This document shows positions 16,670-26,140 of a stretch of DNA of 64,000 bases, piece after piece. Every line of letters starts with the position of its first letter. Position 1 is the first letter of the stretch. The position numbers were made by a program, and so were the translations under genes. Source of the stretch: Hansschlegelia plantiphila (GTDB lineage: Bacteria; Pseudomonadota; Alphaproteobacteria; Rhizobiales; Methylopilaceae); the NCBI RefSeq assembly GCF_027922265.1, contig NZ_BSFI01000023.1, positions 124,001 through 188,000 on the forward strand. The letters are read 5' to 3'. A model generated the notes under the pieces. The model ran no database searches. It was not told the origin of the DNA and worked only from the letters and a program-made list of their open reading frames with translations.

Positions 16670-17896
16670 TCAGGCCGCGCCGGGCAGCCAGAGGAAGGGC
16701 GGCTCCGTGCGGTTCACGGCGTAGTCGCCGACCACGCGCTCCTTGTAGATAAGAGGGTTGTGGGTCGCGACCGTGCGGGCGTTGCGCCAGTATCGGTCGA
16801 GCGCCTTGCCCTGCGCGAGCGACGAGGCGCCGAGCGCGTTGAACAGGATCGTGGTCGCCTCCAGCACAAGCTTCGCGATCACGATCTGGCCCTGCGACGA
16901 CTCGATTTCGGCTTCGATGTTCAACCGTGCTTCCGCCTCCGCGTCGCCGGCCGCCGCCGCCTCGTAGACCCGCTGCACGGCGTCGGCCACCTTCAGCGCC
17001 ACCGCGACGGCGGCGTAAGCGAGGCTGTGCACCTGGCCGACCACCTGCAGGACCTGAGGGTCCTCCCGCGAGATGCGGCCGTTGGCGTGGGAGTAGGTGC
17101 GGTTGCGCTCGCGAACCAGCTTCGCGACGTCGTTCGCGGCCGCCCGACCAATGCCGGTCAGCGTGATGAGATGCGAGAGCTGGTAGTAGGCGGTCTGGTA
17201 CTTGAACCTGAGATCGGCCGGCTGCACCGCGTCCGGCTCCAGATGCACGTCGGCGAAGCGCGACGTGCCGCTCGCGGTCAGCTTCTGTCCGAACCCGTCC
17301 CAATCGTCGAACTGCGAAACGCCGGCCGCATCAGCCGGCACGATCGCGGTGACGAACTCGTCCTCCCCGCGGACCGCCACGACGTCGAGATAGTCGGCGA
17401 GCAGCGATCCGGTGCTGTAGAACTTCTCGCCGTTCAGAACCCACCCCGAGCCGTTCGGCGTCACGCGGGCGGCGAAGGTGCCGGCCTTGGCCTCGCTCCT
17501 CTCGGTAAAGGCGTTGCCGACCGTCGCGCCGTCGAGGAAGCGCTGGATCCAGGCCCTCCGCCAGGCGCTGTCGGGCTGGTACAGCACGTTGTCGACGAAG
17601 CCGAAATGGCCGCGCAGGGCCTGCGGCAGGTTGGAATCGGCTTCAGCGAGCTCGATCAGCAGCGCCGTCGTCTCCTGCCATGTCGCGCCAGGGCCGCCAT
17701 GCTCGGCCGGCACGCGCAGCGCGCCGAAGCGGGCCTCCTTCAGCCAGCGGATGGGTTCGTAGGGCAGCGTACGCTCGATCTCGCGCTGGACGGCGCCGTC
17801 GCGGATGCGCGCGAAGATCGGGCGGAACGGCGCGGCGAGCGCCTCGTATCGAGCGCTCGGGCTTGCGCCCCAGACGCCGGCGGCTTCAGTCATCAT
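16670..17896 (-). CDS. Acyl-CoA-dehydrogenase-like flavin monooxygenase (DszC/SfnB type)
   Basis: This 408-residue protein has the acyl-CoA dehydrogenase fold used by group D flavin monooxygenases (DszC, SfnB). Visible are LKEARFGALRVPAEHGGPG, GNAFTERSEAK, GWVLNGEKFYSTGSLLADY, FDDWDGFGQKLTASGTSRF, and the C-terminal LDRYWRNARTVATHNPL. The FYSTG and RYWRNART phrases are those of DszC/SfnB rather than of true acyl-CoA dehydrogenases. It likely acts on a sulfide or sulfone with reduced flavin. It is the last gene of the nine-gene minus operon. Two adjacent ATGs (17896, 17893) both follow GGAG. Confidence 0.8.
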   Translation of the reverse strand: MMTEAAGVWGASPSARYEALAAPFRPIFARIRDGAVQREIERTLPYEPIRWLKEARFGALRVPAEHGGPGATWQETTALLIELAEADSNLPQALRGHFGFVDNVLYQPDSAWRRAWIQRFLDGATVGNAFTERSEAKAGTFAARVTPNGSGWVLNGEKFYSTGSLLADYLDVVAVRGEDEFVTAIVPADAAGVSQFDDWDGFGQKLTASGTSRFADVHLEPDAVQPADLRFKYQTAYYQLSHLITLTGIGRAAANDVAKLVRERNRTYSHANGRISREDPQVLQVVGQVHSLAYAAVAVALKVADAVQRVYEAAAAGDAEAEARLNIEAEIESSQGQIVIAKLVLEATTILFNALGASSLAQGKALDRYWRNARTVATHNPLIYKERVVGDYAVNRTEPPFLWLPGAA

Positions 17897-17933
17897 TCAA
17901 CTCCATGGATAGTCGGTCGCGAGCGAGCGCGCG

Positions 17934-19313
17934 TCACGCGACCTTGGCCTGCGGGCCGAAAGCGCCGCGGTAGCGCGTCGCGGGATGGCGTTCGTTCAGC
18001 CTCGGCCCGCTGCCTTCGAACAGGCGCTCGCGATAGGTGCCGGGGCCGTACTCCTTCTGCGCGAGGCCGCGCGCCTGCAGCACCGGCGTGACATGTTCGA
18101 TGAACTCAACGAAGGAGCCGGGGGTCGTCTGGTAGATGACGTTGACGCCGTCGACCCCGGCCGCCTGCCAGCGGGCGAGCTCGTCCGCGATGCTCTCCGG
18201 CGTGCCGACGATGCGGGTGTTGTAGGCGTAAGCCCGGCCGAGATCGGCGACGGTCGCCCGCTTGCCCGGATTGGCCTCCTCGAAGAAGCGGACGAGGCCC
18301 TGCACGCCCGGTATGTCGAGTTCGTCGACCGGCTGTTCGGGCCCGAGCAACCCGAGATCGACGCCGAGATCGCGGCTGATGTGGGCGAGCAGTCCATCCG
18401 TGCTGCGATATTCGTCGAGGTCGCGGGCCTTGCGCCGCGCCTCCTCCTCGGTGCTGCCGATCACGAAGGAGAGGCCCTGAATGAATTTGAGATCGCCCGG
18501 ATCGCGCCCGGCGGCCGCGACCTGGCTCCGCACTTCGGTCACCAGTCTGTGCGCGCCCTCCGGGCTTAGGCTGGTGATGAAGGTCGCTTCGGCGTTGCGG
18601 GCGGCGAAGGCGCGTCCGGCGCGCGAGGATCCGGCCTGGAACAGCACCGGCGTCCGCTGGGGCGAGGGCTGTGAGAGATGGGGCCCGAGCACGCGGTAGC
18701 GCTCGCCCTTGTGGTGGATGCGGTGCACCTTCCCGGGATCGGCGTAGATCCCTCGCTCCTTGTCGACGATCAGCGCGTCCTCGTCCCAGGACCCCTCCCA
18801 GAGCTTGTAGACGACGTCCACGTACTCGTCCGCCCAGCGGTAGCGCTCGTCGTGCGGCACGATGCGGTCGAAGCCGTAGTTCTGCGCGGCGTTGTGACTG
18901 ACGCTGGTGACGATGTTCCAGCCGACGCGGCCCTTGCTGAGATGATCGAGCGTCGAAACCTTGCGGGCGAAGTTGAAGGGATGCTCCTGAAGGATCGAGC
19001 TGGTGAAGGTCAGGCCGAGGTTCTCGGTCGCGCCGATAAGCGCCGTGATCAGCGCGCCGGAATCGTTGATCGGGATCTGGACCGCCTCCTCGAGATAGGT
19101 GTTCCAGCTCGCCTGGTAGGCGGGATCGACGCCGATGACGTCGGCCACGAACAGCGAGTCGAAACGCCCTTTCTCCAGCAGCTTCGCCAGATCGACCCAC
19201 GGCGCGAGATCGTTGAATTCGGTCTGCCGCGTGTCCGGCCGCCGCCAGAGACCGTGGTAGACATGCGAGACGGCGTTCATCGAGAAGCCGTTGAAGATCA
19301 GCCTTTTGGCCAC
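17934..19313 (-). CDS. NtaA/SnaA/DszA-family FMNH2-dependent monooxygenase 2
   Basis: This 459-residue luciferase-like flavin monooxygenase is related to the one at 8930. Marks: KRLIFNGFSMNAVSHVYHG, FDSLFVADVIGVDP, LQEHPFNFARKVSTLDHLS, KGRVGWNIVTSVSHNA, and SPQRTPVLFQAGSSRAGRA. The start is GTG with AAGGAG six bases before it. It is encoded immediately after the ribose-type importer and before the DszC/SfnB-like gene, a DszA-plus-DszC style pair. Substrate unknown; C-S bond cleavage is inferred. Confidence 0.85.
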   Translation of the reverse strand: MAKRLIFNGFSMNAVSHVYHGLWRRPDTRQTEFNDLAPWVDLAKLLEKGRFDSLFVADVIGVDPAYQASWNTYLEEAVQIPINDSGALITALIGATENLGLTFTSSILQEHPFNFARKVSTLDHLSKGRVGWNIVTSVSHNAAQNYGFDRIVPHDERYRWADEYVDVVYKLWEGSWDEDALIVDKERGIYADPGKVHRIHHKGERYRVLGPHLSQPSPQRTPVLFQAGSSRAGRAFAARNAEATFITSLSPEGAHRLVTEVRSQVAAAGRDPGDLKFIQGLSFVIGSTEEEARRKARDLDEYRSTDGLLAHISRDLGVDLGLLGPEQPVDELDIPGVQGLVRFFEEANPGKRATVADLGRAYAYNTRIVGTPESIADELARWQAAGVDGVNVIYQTTPGSFVEFIEHVTPVLQARGLAQKEYGPGTYRERLFEGSGPRLNERHPATRYRGAFGPQAKVA

Positions 19314-19323
19314 GACGGTCTCC

Positions 19324-20319
19324 TTACTTTACGACGGCGGAGAAGATCCGCTCACGGCTGACGAGAACGGCCGCGATGACGACCGCGCCCTTGACGATCA
19401 TCTGCGAGTACTGCGTGACGCCCATCAGGTTGAGGCCGTTGTCGATGATGGCGATGATCAGCACGCCGATCAGCGTGCGGTGCGGCCCGCCGACGCCGCC
19501 GGCGAGCGACGTGCCGCCGACGACGATCGCGGCGAGGCTGTTGAGCAGGAGCTCCTGGCCGATCGATGGGCCGGCGGCTCCGAGCCGCGCGACCATCAGG
19601 ATCGCGCCGACGCCGGTGAGCAGCCCGGCGAGCGTGAAGGCGTAGACCTTGTAGCGGCGCACCGGCACGCCGGCGGTCCGGGCCACCGTCTCGCCGCCGC
19701 CGATCAGATACATGTAGCGGCCGAAGCGGGTGCGTCTCGCGACGAACACGACGGCCGCCCAGGCGACCAGCGCGCAGAGCGCGATGTTCGGCAGCCGCGG
19801 GATGAGCTGGCCGATCGCGATCTCCTCGAAGCCCGGGAGATCGAACTGGATGGCGCGCCCCTGCAGGATCTGCAGCGCGAGACCGCTGAAGATCGACAGC
19901 GTGCCAAGCGTCGCCACGAAGGACGGGATGCGGCCGAAGGCGTAGATCAGCCCGTTGATCAGGCCGAGCGCCGCGCCGATGCCGGCGGCTGCGAAGAACA
20001 CCGCCCCGCCGATCGCGGTGTTGTTGAGGATTTGTACGCTCGCCGCCGCAACGAACAGCACGATCGCGCCGACCGACAGGTCGATGCTTCCCATCAGGAT
20101 CACGAAGGTGCCGCCGAGGCAGACGATGAGCAGCGCTCCGGCCTGGCCGCTCACGGCCGTGAAGTTGCGCATCGTCGCGAAGCTGTCGGTCGCGAACGAG
20201 AAGAACGCGATCAGCCCAAGCACCACCGCGATCGGCAGCCAGAGGCTCTTGTCGATCGTGGGCCAAGCGGGCAGGCGGCGTTCCGCGGGTCTGACGAGGT
20301 GGTCTGCGTCGGCGGTCAT
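19324..20319 (-). CDS. Ribose-type ABC transporter permease (RbsC-like)
   Basis: This 331-residue inner-membrane permease of the RbsC/BPD_transp_2 class has SGQAGALLIVCLGGTFVILMG, SIDLSVGAIVLFVAAAS, RTRFGRYMYLIGGGETVAR and the C-terminal GVTQYSQMIVKGAVVIAAVL. It overlaps the ATPase gene by four bases. The class normally moves sugars; its place among desulfurising flavoenzymes suggests another polar cargo. Confidence 0.87.
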   Translation of the reverse strand: MTADADHLVRPAERRLPAWPTIDKSLWLPIAVVLGLIAFFSFATDSFATMRNFTAVSGQAGALLIVCLGGTFVILMGSIDLSVGAIVLFVAAASVQILNNTAIGGAVFFAAAGIGAALGLINGLIYAFGRIPSFVATLGTLSIFSGLALQILQGRAIQFDLPGFEEIAIGQLIPRLPNIALCALVAWAAVVFVARRTRFGRYMYLIGGGETVARTAGVPVRRYKVYAFTLAGLLTGVGAILMVARLGAAGPSIGQELLLNSLAAIVVGGTSLAGGVGGPHRTLIGVLIIAIIDNGLNLMGVTQYSQMIVKGAVVIAAVLVSRERIFSAVVK

Positions 20320-21953
20320 GGAATCGTCTCCCGAGCGGGCGAGGAGGTGGAAGGAGAGGCGGCGCCGGTCGGGAGATCGGGGCGATCGCTCTGCGGCAGC
20401 ATGAGCGCGACGATTTCGCGCTCGGTCGGCTTCGCGTCAGCGGGCGCGGGGACTTCCGCCACCAGGCGTCCGCGCTGAAGGATGAGGATGCGGTTCGACA
20501 GGCCGATCAGCTCGAGCAGCTCGTCGGTGATCAGCAGGACGCCGACGCCGGTCTCGGCGAGCTCCCGGATCAGCCGGTAGATCTCTTCCTTCGCGCCGGC
20601 GTCGACGCCGCGGGTCGGGTTGTCGAGCACCAGCACGCTCGGGTTCCGGCAGAGCCAGCGCGCGAGCACCGCTTTCTGCTGGTTGCCGCCGGAGAGACGG
20701 GACGCCCTGACGTTCGCCGCGGCCGAGCGGATCGCAAGGCTGCGGACGTAACGCTCCGTCGTCTCGACCTCCCGGCCTCGCCTCCAGAGGCCGAGCGCGT
20801 TCGAGAACAGGTCGCCGCCGCTCGCGAGCGACACGTTCCAGGCGACGCTCGCGGAGGCGATCATGCCTTCCGCGAGACGCTCGGCCGGCACGTAGCCGAG
20901 GCCCTGCCGCACGAAGCGGCCGATGTCGGGCGCGCCCGCGGACCCGCCGTTGAGCGCGACCTCGCCCGCGGCCGGAGGATCGACGCCGGCGACCGCCTTG
21001 CCCAGCGCGCTTTTGCCAGAGTCGAGCAGCCCGCCGATTCCGACGACCTCTCCCTTCCGGACCACGAGGTCGATGGGCTCGAACGCGCCTGGCTGGTAGA
21101 GGCCGACCGCGGAGAGCACGGGCTCCGCGCCCTTCGCGATCACCCGCTGGCGGCGCTCGTAATAGAAATCCGCCGCGCGCTCTCGTCCGACCATCAGGCC
21201 GTGAAGCTCGGACTCCGTGGTGTTCGCCGGCTCCAGCTCGGCGACCAGCCGGCCGTCCTTGAGGACGTAGATCAGGTCGGAGAGAGCAAGCACCTCGGTG
21301 AGACGGTGCGAGACGAACAGCAGCGAGCCGCGCGTCTTGATCCTGGCGACGAGCCGGAAGAACGCCTCCTCGTCGCGCCGGTCGAGCGCGGACGTCGGCT
21401 CGTCGAGCAACACGAAGGGCTGCGTGACGAGGCCGAGATGGAGACCTGCGAGGCAGGCGCGCGCGATCTCGATCGACTGGCGCTTGGAGAAGTCGTAGTC
21501 GCCGGTGCGGCGTCGCACGTCGACGTCGACGCCGGCCTCCTCCACGATCGCTTCGGCGACCGCGATCATCGCCTTGCGGTCGAGGAACTGCCCGGCCCGC
21601 GCGAAGCGGGCGTCCTGTCCGAGAAGCAGGTTCTCGTAGACCGGCACGTTCAGGATCAGCGACTGCTCCTGGAACACCCGCGAGACGCCGAGGCTTGCCG
21701 CTGCGCCATAATCCGTCGGAGCGTAGGTCGCGCCGTGCAGGCGCATGACGCCGGAATCCGGCGCGGCGACGCCGCTCAGGATGTTGAACAGCGTCGATTT
21801 CCCGGCGCCGTTCTCTCCGACGAAGGTCACCACCTTGTTGCGCGGCACCACGAAGCCGACGTCGTCGAGCACGCGGTTGGGCCCGTAGCTCTTCGAAAGC
21901 GCCTGCGCCTCGAACACGGGAGAAGGCCGCTGGAGGGCGGTGCGGTCGCTCAT
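20316..21953 (-). CDS. Ribose-type ABC transporter ATPase, two nucleotide-binding domains (RbsA-like)
   Basis: This 545-residue protein has two ABC domains in tandem. The first has Walker A GENGAGKST near residue 45, KRQSIEIARACLAG in place of a classic signature, and LLDEPTSALDRRD. The second has a degenerate P-loop (GLLDSGKSALG) as in RbsA, a full signature LSGGNQQKAVLARWL and LVLDNPTRGVDAG. The asymmetry is normal for RbsA/MglA. It partners with the permease it overlaps and with the two binding proteins upstream. Confidence 0.88.
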   Translation of the reverse strand: MSDRTALQRPSPVFEAQALSKSYGPNRVLDDVGFVVPRNKVVTFVGENGAGKSTLFNILSGVAAPDSGVMRLHGATYAPTDYGAAASLGVSRVFQEQSLILNVPVYENLLLGQDARFARAGQFLDRKAMIAVAEAIVEEAGVDVDVRRRTGDYDFSKRQSIEIARACLAGLHLGLVTQPFVLLDEPTSALDRRDEEAFFRLVARIKTRGSLLFVSHRLTEVLALSDLIYVLKDGRLVAELEPANTTESELHGLMVGRERAADFYYERRQRVIAKGAEPVLSAVGLYQPGAFEPIDLVVRKGEVVGIGGLLDSGKSALGKAVAGVDPPAAGEVALNGGSAGAPDIGRFVRQGLGYVPAERLAEGMIASASVAWNVSLASGGDLFSNALGLWRRGREVETTERYVRSLAIRSAAANVRASRLSGGNQQKAVLARWLCRNPSVLVLDNPTRGVDAGAKEEIYRLIRELAETGVGVLLITDELLELIGLSNRILILQRGRLVAEVPAPADAKPTEREIVALMLPQSDRPDLPTGAASPSTSSPARETIP

Positions 21954-21966
21954 GGCCGGCCCGTCC

Positions 21967-23307
21967 TCACGCCTTGCGATTCGGAGAGGGACCGTCGAAC
22001 TTGATCTTGTTCGCGGCTGCGTATTCCGCCTTCACCGCGTCGAACTCGCCGTTCGCTTTGGCCTCGGCATAGGCCTTGGGGGGCGCCCAGCCTTCCGGCT
22101 TCGGATAGCCGCGCCAATGGCGCTCGAGATCGATCGGGTAGAGATCCGCCTGCGGGTCCCAGGCGTCGCCGCCCGCGACATGCGAAAGCCGGCGGTAGTC
22201 GAAGGGCTCGACGCCTTTGTCGTCGACGTAGCGATCGATGTACGGGTCGACATTGTCCTTCGTGACGGTCAGCGCCCGCCAGTAGAGCTGGCGTTCGGCT
22301 GCGCGGGGCTTCCAGCCGTGGGTGACGTCGTAGATGCGCGCAGCGAACAGCGCGCCGGTGTAGACCGGGCTGTTGCCGCTGGTCGCGGTCTGCAGGCCGC
22401 GCTTGATCGCCTGCGCGCCGAGCGAGGTGCCGTCCGCTCCGCCGATGAAGACGTCCTGCCCAGGCTTGATCCCGGCGTTGCGCAACGCGGCGAGCGCGCC
22501 CTGCGCCTCGTCGTCGTTCTGGGTGATGATGCCGACGACGTTCTTGTTGCGGGACAGCAGATCCTCGGTCGCCCGCAGCGATTCCTCGCGCAGCCACTTG
22601 CCGGGAAGCTGGTCGACCAGCTTCGTCTTTGGGAAGTCCTTGAAGGCGTCGTCGCGCCCGCGGTTGCGCGCGGCCTCGCACCAGTTGCCCGGCGTGCCGG
22701 TGAGCGCGACGACGTCGCCGCCGCCGAACGATTCAGTTACGGCCTTGAGCACCTCGGCCGTCACCCGGCGGTGGGCGTCGTCCTCCTCCGGCACGGCGTA
22801 GAGCGTGTAATAGTCGCCGGCTTCGAACGGCGTGTACCAGGCCACGCTGTCCCAGACCGCGCCGAAATAGGTCTTGGTGTCCTCGGCGATCTGGGAGACG
22901 CGCTTCAGCGCGCTGCCGTCGAGGATGTTGAAGAAGCCGCCCGCGGCCTGCGTGGTGGTGAGCTGCTCGAACTGGTTGAGCTGGCGGGTGCTGTCGATCT
23001 GGCCGTCGAGAAAGACGTAGTTGAGGCCGAGCGCCTTGGATGCGGCCTCAGCGCCCTTGCTGACCAACTGGTTGTATTCCGTGCTGGCGCTCCAGGCGAG
23101 ATAGGCGATCTTGCCTGAGGGATCAGCGACCGCGACGCTTGGAAGGCCGAGCGCCGCCGCGCCGACGCTCGCCGCCGCGCCCGCGGAGGCGAGCGCTAGG
23201 AAGTCGCGACGCGACACCCCGTGGGTGTCGAGCCGCCCCATGTAATCGTCGACGACCTTGCGGTTCTCGAAGTCAGGCAGAGTGCGTGGATCCAGCCGCT
23301 TGGCCAT
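21967..23307 (-). CDS. Sugar-type periplasmic binding protein with Tat signal, copy A
   Basis: This 446-residue protein has a twin-arginine motif (SRRDFLAL, Arg33-Arg34) after an unusually long N-region and before a hydrophobic Ala-rich stretch, so it is probably exported folded by Tat. The body is of the Peripla_BP_4 (RbsB-like) class: KIAYLAWSASTEYNQLV, WDSVAWYTPFEAGDYYTLY, VVGIITQNDDEAQGALAAL, and FIGGADGTSLGAQAIKRG. It is paralogous to the next gene upstream in the operon. Tat export and the conserved pair are unusual for sugar-type binding proteins. Ligand unknown. Confidence 0.82.
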   Translation of the reverse strand: MAKRLDPRTLPDFENRKVVDDYMGRLDTHGVSRRDFLALASAGAAASVGAAALGLPSVAVADPSGKIAYLAWSASTEYNQLVSKGAEAASKALGLNYVFLDGQIDSTRQLNQFEQLTTTQAAGGFFNILDGSALKRVSQIAEDTKTYFGAVWDSVAWYTPFEAGDYYTLYAVPEEDDAHRRVTAEVLKAVTESFGGGDVVALTGTPGNWCEAARNRGRDDAFKDFPKTKLVDQLPGKWLREESLRATEDLLSRNKNVVGIITQNDDEAQGALAALRNAGIKPGQDVFIGGADGTSLGAQAIKRGLQTATSGNSPVYTGALFAARIYDVTHGWKPRAAERQLYWRALTVTKDNVDPYIDRYVDDKGVEPFDYRRLSHVAGGDAWDPQADLYPIDLERHWRGYPKPEGWAPPKAYAEAKANGEFDAVKAEYAAANKIKFDGPSPNRKA

Positions 23308-23355
23308 TTGAAGAGCTCTTGGTCTCGAGGGGAGGAGGAGAGAAGACGGTTCGCG

Positions 23356-24696
23356 TCACGCCTTGCGCTGAGGCGAGGGGCCGTCGAACTTGATCTTGTA
23401 GCGGGCGGCGTATTCGGCCTTCACGGCCTCGGCTTCGCCGTTCGACCAGGCGTCGGCGTAAGGTTTTGGCGCGGTCCAGCCCGTCGGTCGGGGGATGCCT
23501 TCCCAGTGCTTCTCGATGTCGAGCGGGTAGAGCTCGACCTGCGGATCCCAGTCTTCGGGATGAAGAACACGCGAAAGCTTACGGTAATCGAACGGATCGA
23601 CGCCGTTATTGTCGACGAAGCGTTCGATGTAGCCGGCGACGTTCTCCTTGGTGGCCGTCAGCGAGCGCCAGTTCAGCAGCCGTTCGGAGGCCTTCGGCGT
23701 CCAGCCGTGGGTGACGTCATAGATGCGCGCGGCGAACAGGCCGGCGACATAGGCCGGACTGTTCGCGCTGGTCGCGAGTTGATGGCCCTGCGCGATCGAT
23801 TTCGCGCCGAGCGCCGTGCCGTCGGCGCCGACCACGAAGACGTCCTCGCCCGGCTTCAGCCCCGCCGCGCGGATCGCGCCGAGCGCGCCCTGCGCCACGT
23901 CGTCGTTCTGGGCGACGACGCCGACGACGTTCCTGTTGCGGGTGAGGAGATCCTCGGTCGCCTTGAGCGCGTCCTCACGGTTCCATTTGCCGGGCAATTC
24001 GCCGACGAGCCGAGTTTTCGGAAAGTCCTTGAAAGCGTCGTCGCGGCCGCGGCTGCGGGCGATGTCTGTCCAGTTTCCGGGCAGGCCGGTGACGCCGATC
24101 ACGTCGCCGCCGCCATGCGTTTCCGTGATCGTCTTCAGAAGCTCGACGGTGACGCCGCGATGGGCTGCGAACTCCTCCGGCACGGCGTAGAGCGTGTAGT
24201 AGTCGCCGGCCTCGAACGGCGTAAACCACGACAAGGTGTCCCAGACGTTGGCGACGTAGATCTGGTTCTGCTGCGCGACCTGGGCGATGCGCTTGATGGA
24301 GGCGCCGTCGGCGAGGTTGAACACTGCCGACTGCACGCCTGCCGCCGATTGCTGCTCGAACTGGCTGAGCTGGAGCTGACTATCGAACTGCCCGTCGAGC
24401 ACGGCGTAGTCGAGGCCGAACGCCTTGGTGACGCCTTCGAACGCCTTGTCGGCGATGAGGTTGTATTCGTTGCGGTAGAACGCCGTGAGGAAGGCGAGTT
24501 TTCCCGACGGGGCGGCGACGGCGACGTTCGACAGACCGCAGGTCGCCGCCGCCGCCGCCGCTACGACGCCTGCGGAGACGAGGGACAGGAAATCCCGTCG
24601 CGACGCGCCGTGCGTGTCGAGCCTGTCCATGTGGCGGTCGATCACGCGGACGTCGCTGAAGTCGGGGTAGGCTCTCGGATCGATGCGCTTGGGCAT
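23356..24696 (-). CDS. Sugar-type periplasmic binding protein with Tat signal, copy B
   Basis: This 446-residue paralogue of the neighbouring gene has the same layout: a 30-residue N-region, SRRDFLSL with Arg33-Arg34, then WDTLSWFTPFEAGDYYTLY, VVGVVAQNDDVAQGALGAI, VVGADGTALGAKSIAQG and the shared C-terminal KIKFDGPSPQRKA. The ATG at 24696 is chosen because GGGGAG lies five bases before it; an ATG four codons upstream lacks this. Two Tat-dependent binding proteins feed one RbsA/RbsC-type importer. Confidence 0.82.
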   Translation of the reverse strand: MPKRIDPRAYPDFSDVRVIDRHMDRLDTHGASRRDFLSLVSAGVVAAAAAATCGLSNVAVAAPSGKLAFLTAFYRNEYNLIADKAFEGVTKAFGLDYAVLDGQFDSQLQLSQFEQQSAAGVQSAVFNLADGASIKRIAQVAQQNQIYVANVWDTLSWFTPFEAGDYYTLYAVPEEFAAHRGVTVELLKTITETHGGGDVIGVTGLPGNWTDIARSRGRDDAFKDFPKTRLVGELPGKWNREDALKATEDLLTRNRNVVGVVAQNDDVAQGALGAIRAAGLKPGEDVFVVGADGTALGAKSIAQGHQLATSANSPAYVAGLFAARIYDVTHGWTPKASERLLNWRSLTATKENVAGYIERFVDNNGVDPFDYRKLSRVLHPEDWDPQVELYPLDIEKHWEGIPRPTGWTAPKPYADAWSNGEAEAVKAEYAARYKIKFDGPSPQRKA

Positions 24697-24863
24697 GTCG
24701 CTCCCCACGCGATGGGTCGGCTTCGGGCTGAGACAGGCGAACGAAGGCCACTTCCGCCGACGATCCGGCTGTCGCCGGGGTCGGATGAACGCAATTCGTC
24801 GCTGTCCGTGAGGTCTGGGCGTCGGCGCCGCGCTGGCTTTACGGCCGTGCGGCGCCGTCCGAG

Positions 24864-25502
24864 CTAGTGCGCATAACTCGGCCGGTCGAAGAACTGATCG
24901 TCCGGAACCACGCTGAGCGCGATTGTCAACCGGTTTGCGTAGTTGAAGAAGGCCGAGATCTCGAGGATCTCCGCGATCGCTTCTGTCGAAAACTCGAAAT
25001 TCCTCAGTCGGAGCAGATCAGCCTCGCCGATGGACGTCGCGTCGCGGGTCAGGCGGTCGACGACTTCGGCGATCGCCTGCTCGCGCGGAGACAGCCTGAC
25101 GTGGTGATAGCCCTGAGCGATCCGCTGGGCGCGCACCGAGTCTCCCAGCGCCGCGGCGAGCGCCTGCGTGTGGTTGAAGACGCAGTAACTGCAGTGGTTT
25201 GCGGCGGAGGTCACCACCGCGACGAGCTCGCGCTCGACGGCGGTGAGATGGCTGCGGGCCGGATCGAACAGGTGCCGGTAGAACGCCACGAGGCGATAGG
25301 CGGTGTCGGGGTTGATCGAAAGCGCCGCGAGCCAGTTCGGCACGAAGCCATACTGTCTGCGGAAGTCTTCATAGAGCTGCTTCACATGCGGCGGCAGCGA
25401 CGCTTCGTCGGGCAGGCCGAGGCGCGAGATCGGCTCGGGCGCCTCCGCCGCGGGCGCGGAGAGGGCTGGAGCCGGGGCTGTTCTGAGGGCGGCGGTCGAC
25501 AT
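24864..25502 (-). CDS. AhpD-like (carboxymuconolactone decarboxylase family) peroxidase-related protein 1
   Basis: This 212-residue protein has the CMD/AhpD signature ANHCSYCVFNHTQALAAALG: CxxC with a nearby His, the redox pair of alkylhydroperoxidase AhpD. The helical context (VAVVTSAANHCSYC, EQAIAEVVDRLTRD, EILEISAFFNYANRL) matches the peroxidase-related subgroup. It would reduce peroxides or act in an oxidative side-step of flavin monooxygenase chemistry. AGGAG lies nine bases before the ATG. It is followed in the operon by the Tat-exported binding proteins. Confidence 0.8.
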   Translation of the reverse strand: MSTAALRTAPAPALSAPAAEAPEPISRLGLPDEASLPPHVKQLYEDFRRQYGFVPNWLAALSINPDTAYRLVAFYRHLFDPARSHLTAVERELVAVVTSAANHCSYCVFNHTQALAAALGDSVRAQRIAQGYHHVRLSPREQAIAEVVDRLTRDATSIGEADLLRLRNFEFSTEAIAEILEISAFFNYANRLTIALSVVPDDQFFDRPSYAH

Positions 25503-25527
25503 CGGGTCTGCTCCTGCCTGTTCGGGT

Positions 25528-26112
25528 CTAGCGGTCGAAGTACTTCTCGTCCGGCCAGACGCCGAGCGAGATGAAGATGCGGTTGGTGTGGTTGAACCAG
25601 GAGGCGGTCTCGATCGCCTCCAGTATCTCTGCGTCGCTCAGCCCGACCGCCCTGAGGCGGTCGAACGCGCGCGGTTCGACCGATTTCGGGTCGGTGGTCA
25701 CGCTGGTCGCGAGATCGACGAGCGCCTGCTCCCGGGCGCTGAGCGGGGCGAGATGCGGGTCGAGAGCGATGCGGCGCGCCTTCTCATCGTCGCCGAGGGC
25801 CGAAGCGAGCGCGTTGACGTGGTGAATTTCGCAAAGGCCGCAGCCGTTGATCGCCGAGACGATGACGGCGATCAACTCCCGCTCCTGAAGCGGCAGTAAG
25901 CTCCCCTCAGTCGCGAACAGGCTTCCGAAATAGCCGGCGAACCGCTTCGCCGTCGCGCCGTTCACAGAGAGAGCCGCGATCCAGTTTTCACGGTGGTTCG
26001 CCTCGTAGAGCGCGCGCACGTCGCCGTCGAGCGTATCAGCGGGCGGCGGCGGGAGCCGTGAGATGGCCGCCGCCGCGGTAGCGGCGTGGGAGACGGAAGA
26101 AAGAGCGGGCAT
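25528..26112 (-). CDS. AhpD-like (carboxymuconolactone decarboxylase family) protein 2
   Basis: This 194-residue protein is related to the next gene and keeps the active-site pattern INGCGLCEIHHVNALASALG (CxxC plus His) and SWFNHTNRIFISLGVWPDEKY. The pair of CMD proteins next to an acyl-CoA-dehydrogenase-like flavoprotein is a recurring arrangement in proteobacterial operons of unknown pathway. It lies 28 bases after the flavoprotein gene and 25 before the second CMD gene. Confidence 0.78.
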   Translation of the reverse strand: MPALSSVSHAATAAAAISRLPPPPADTLDGDVRALYEANHRENWIAALSVNGATAKRFAGYFGSLFATEGSLLPLQERELIAVIVSAINGCGLCEIHHVNALASALGDDEKARRIALDPHLAPLSAREQALVDLATSVTTDPKSVEPRAFDRLRAVGLSDAEILEAIETASWFNHTNRIFISLGVWPDEKYFDR

Positions 26113-26140
26113 GGACTGAACCTTGCGACGTCAGCGGCGG

